The position numbers and the translations under genes are program-made. Below, piece after piece: positions 6,885-8,257 of a DNA stretch of 8,257 bases. The notes below the pieces were generated by a model. That model was not told the origin of the DNA. It searched no databases and saw only the letters and a list, made by a program, of their open reading frames with translations. Origin of the DNA: Bdellovibrionales bacterium (lineage in GTDB: Bacteria > Bdellovibrionota > Bdellovibrionia > Bdellovibrionales > UBA1609); contig JANQSX010000159.1 of NCBI GenBank assembly GCA_028279085.1, positions 1 through 8,257 on the forward strand, in the 5' to 3' direction. Every line of letters begins with the position of its first letter. The stretch's first letter is position 1.

Positions 6885-7112
6885 TTATTTCTGCTCCTCC
6901 CTCTGCTCCCTGCGCCTCTCTATTTCTAAACGTTCTTCTTCCCTCTGCTCCCTGCGCCTCTCCATTTCAAAGCGTTCTCTTTCCACTTGCTCTCTGAGTT
7001 CCTCTATCTCCAACTGTTTATGCCGATCGATCGCCTCAACAACACTCTTTACAAGAAATATAGATGAAAAAATAATGATTATAACCAATATCTCTTTATT
7101 TGATAATTTCAT
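6885..7112 (-). CDS. Small membrane-anchored coiled-coil protein, unrecognised
   Basis: The 75-residue product has a short N-terminus (MKLSNKE), one hydrophobic helix at about residues 8-22 (ILVIIIIFSSIFLVK) and then a highly charged helix to the end. The charged part is three 14-residue repeats, LEIEELREQVERER, FEMERRREQREEER and LEIERRREQREEQK (34-75), i.e. double heptads typical of a coiled coil. It probably sits in the inner membrane with the helix in the cytoplasm. The ATG at 7112 overlaps the end of the upstream gene by 17 bases and has GAGGGG close before it, so translation is likely coupled. The reading frame one base over continues past the TAA as a protein-like tail, so the present end may result from a frameshift. 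I do not recognise a family; such short anchored coils occur beside phage, secretion and toxin genes, but nothing here decides. Confidence 0.65.
   Translation of the reverse strand: MKLSNKEILVIIIIFSSIFLVKSVVEAIDRHKQLEIEELREQVERERFEMERRREQREEERLEIERRREQREEQK
6888..7013 (-). repeat. Three 42-base tandem repeats in the coiled-coil gene
   Basis: Units at 6972-7013, 6930-6971 and 6888-6929 each encode 14 residues. The two units nearest the 3' end share long identical stretches such as ctctgctccctgcgcctct (+ strand, from 6901 and 6943); the third is clearly diverged. The pattern fits slipped-strand expansion that keeps the heptad register. Confidence 0.8.
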
Positions 7113-8214
7113 AACCCCTCAACTTCTCCCTATCTTTGCCATTTAGACTCTCATAGCTTTGTAAATCAAAGGGGTCAAACCGATGCTGGATAATTAAATG
7201 GACTTGATAAATACCACTCCCCGTGATGTGCCATAGATTATGGCCTCCAAGGATATTCCATCTCTCACTTGGTGCGTTTACTCCCTCCCCAACAGGAAGC
7301 ACCTCCAAGGGGAAAACAAACAGGGGAGAAGGAATAGTTATCTTACCATCAAAAATCTTGTTAACTCCCCCCTGCCCCCAGAGCGTGTCTAATCCATCCT
7401 GAATAGTTGATAAATTATGAAGTAAATCAGAATAAGTAAAATGATCATCAAAGGGTACCAAGGACTTGGTCATTTCCCAAGCAACTGAGTGGGACTGATA
7501 AACAAATGGATGAACATTTTCTTTGGTTACATAACCTGAGAAAGTTTCGTTGATCGGATGTCCCTCAAGCTCTTGTCTATGTCTTAAAAATGGAACAACA
7601 GAGTAATCCTCCGCAGCGGATTGGAGAATTTCATTAATGAAATGTGCTCGTCCCCCATAGCCTCTACCCAGAGCTTTCTCAGCCGGCTCCTGAATAATTA
7701 AAACTAATTTCATCCGGTAAGAAGAAATGTCATCTATCCAGTCACAAAGTATTTTTTGCTCATTAATACTCTCATCAATCAAGCTGTTATATTCCAGATC
7801 TCTAATAGCTTCCTCAGTCAAACTGTCATAGTCAAGCTCTTCTAAAGCCCCACCCAACATTAAGCTCCTATCTGGCCTCAACACCATATCTTCAGAACAA
7901 ATACCGAAAGTATAGTGACCAACGGTTGCCCATCTATCACTCAGCCCTTCTATTTCGCCAATGACTTGATCAATGTTAACAGCCTTGGCACTGTTGTCGT
8001 ATTTCCAAGGCTTGTTGTAGATAGGGGATAAATGGAGTCCATAAGGGTTAATGTTGTGTTCCCATATTCTACCTCCTGGTCCGGAAGTGTCATCAGCACT
8101 CCTATAGCTCCCCATGGTGTTTTCATGTTCGTTGAGATCATCACTTATTTTTCCTCCAACATGTGCTGCAAAATTTTTTTCCCTTTCCCCCTCTTCTCTA
8201 TAGTTATTGAACAT
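7096..8214 (-). CDS. Orphan protein of about 372 residues, unrecognised
   Basis: From the ATG at 8214 the product has 372 residues, no evident signal peptide or membrane helix, and only two cysteines. The frame stays open to the window edge, so the start is uncertain: TTG 8247, ATG 8205 or a start outside are possible. ATG 8214 is preferred because the bases before it match a palindrome that is noncoding at 6833. No start has a clear Shine-Dalgarno sequence. In 372-residue numbering, ELDYDSLTEEAIR and DLEYNSLIDESIN (126-151) form a tandem duplication. The middle is glycine-, tyrosine- and histidine-bearing (GRGYGGRAHF), and the end has WNILGGHNLWHITGSG and HRFDPFD. I cannot match it to a family or see a catalytic motif I would defend. 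It overlaps the membrane coiled-coil gene by 17 bases, so the two are probably one unit. Hand-counted samples look richer in G+C than smc, which suggests a different origin. Confidence 0.7.
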   Translation of the reverse strand: MFNNYREEGEREKNFAAHVGGKISDDLNEHENTMGSYRSADDTSGPGGRIWEHNINPYGLHLSPIYNKPWKYDNSAKAVNIDQVIGEIEGLSDRWATVGHYTFGICSEDMVLRPDRSLMLGGALEELDYDSLTEEAIRDLEYNSLIDESINEQKILCDWIDDISSYRMKLVLIIQEPAEKALGRGYGGRAHFINEILQSAAEDYSVVPFLRHRQELEGHPINETFSGYVTKENVHPFVYQSHSVAWEMTKSLVPFDDHFTYSDLLHNLSTIQDGLDTLWGQGGVNKIFDGKITIPSPLFVFPLEVLPVGEGVNAPSERWNILGGHNLWHITGSGIYQVHLIIQHRFDPFDLQSYESLNGKDREKLRGYEIIK

Positions 8215-8240
8215 CGTTGCCATTGATAGCCATTTACCAA

Positions 8241-8257
8241 GCAGCAAGTTTGCCGCC
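8241..8257 (+). repeat. Copy 2 of the palindromic repeat, cut by the window edge
   Basis: GCAGCAAGTTTGCCGCC here matches 6833-6849 except for one base (C instead of T), and the hairpin survives through a G-U pair. Both copies have the same orientation and bracket the two unrecognised genes. Whether a T tract follows, as it does at 6850, cannot be seen. Confidence 0.7.

Noticed and set aside
6817..7146. + strand open frame of 109 codons across the coiled-coil gene
   Set aside because: It is the mirror of the arginine/glutamate repeats, giving serine/cysteine/leucine-rich sequence, and has no ribosome site.
7950..8226. Small open frames on both strands over the start of the orphan gene
   Set aside because: They overlap a longer frame, have no ribosome sites and show no protein-like features.
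6833..8257. Integron cassette array with attC sites
   Set aside because: The palindromes lack the RYYYAAC/GTTRRRY core pair, and no integrase is present.
1..8257. CRISPR array, tRNA or rRNA genes
   Set aside because: No regularly spaced short repeats with unique spacers, cloverleaf or rRNA segment was seen by eye on either strand.

Overview
The window is AT-rich bacterial DNA. It carries a chromosomal smc gene, a Fur-family regulator and a spore-photoproduct-lyase-like radical SAM protein. Nothing in it indicates sporulation or a Firmicute. The overall protein style suggests a low-GC Gram-negative lineage, possibly Bdellovibrionota or a 'delta'-type proteobacterium, but this is a weak inference because no rRNA or other marker is present. 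Both ends lie inside or beside repeats, so the window may be a short contig whose assembly stopped at repeats.

Left part (1-3025, + strand): three genes in the same direction. The first is the 3' part of a HEAT-repeat-type protein built from about 130-residue modules that are still nearly identical at the DNA level in places; its frame is open to the left edge. The second is an SplB-like radical SAM protein with a CX3CX2C cluster motif but no candidate for the catalytic cysteine of true spore photoproduct lyase. The third is a Fur-family metalloregulator, preceded by a Fur-box-like palindrome and a near-consensus sigma70 promoter placed so close to the ATG that a leaderless mRNA is likely.

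Middle (3027-6614, - strand): a full-length smc of 1195 codons, convergent with the Fur gene and separated from it by one base. Its start is fixed by a good Shine-Dalgarno sequence. A 270-base intergenic stretch (6615-6884) follows. It holds a tandem 19-20 base direct repeat, a GTGCAA/TTGCAC inverted repeat and a strong hairpin with a T tract on the + strand.

Right part (6885-8257, - strand): two overlapping genes I do not recognise. One encodes a soluble-looking protein of about 372 residues; the other encodes a 75-residue protein with one membrane helix and a coiled coil of three 14-residue repeats. The larger gene looks richer in G+C than smc in hand-counted samples. The pair is bracketed by two same-orientation copies of a palindrome (core GCAGCAAGTTTG, at 6833 and 8241), which makes it look like an accessory or recently acquired cassette. 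This is the most likely place in the window for something undescribed, but the sequence alone does not reveal a function.
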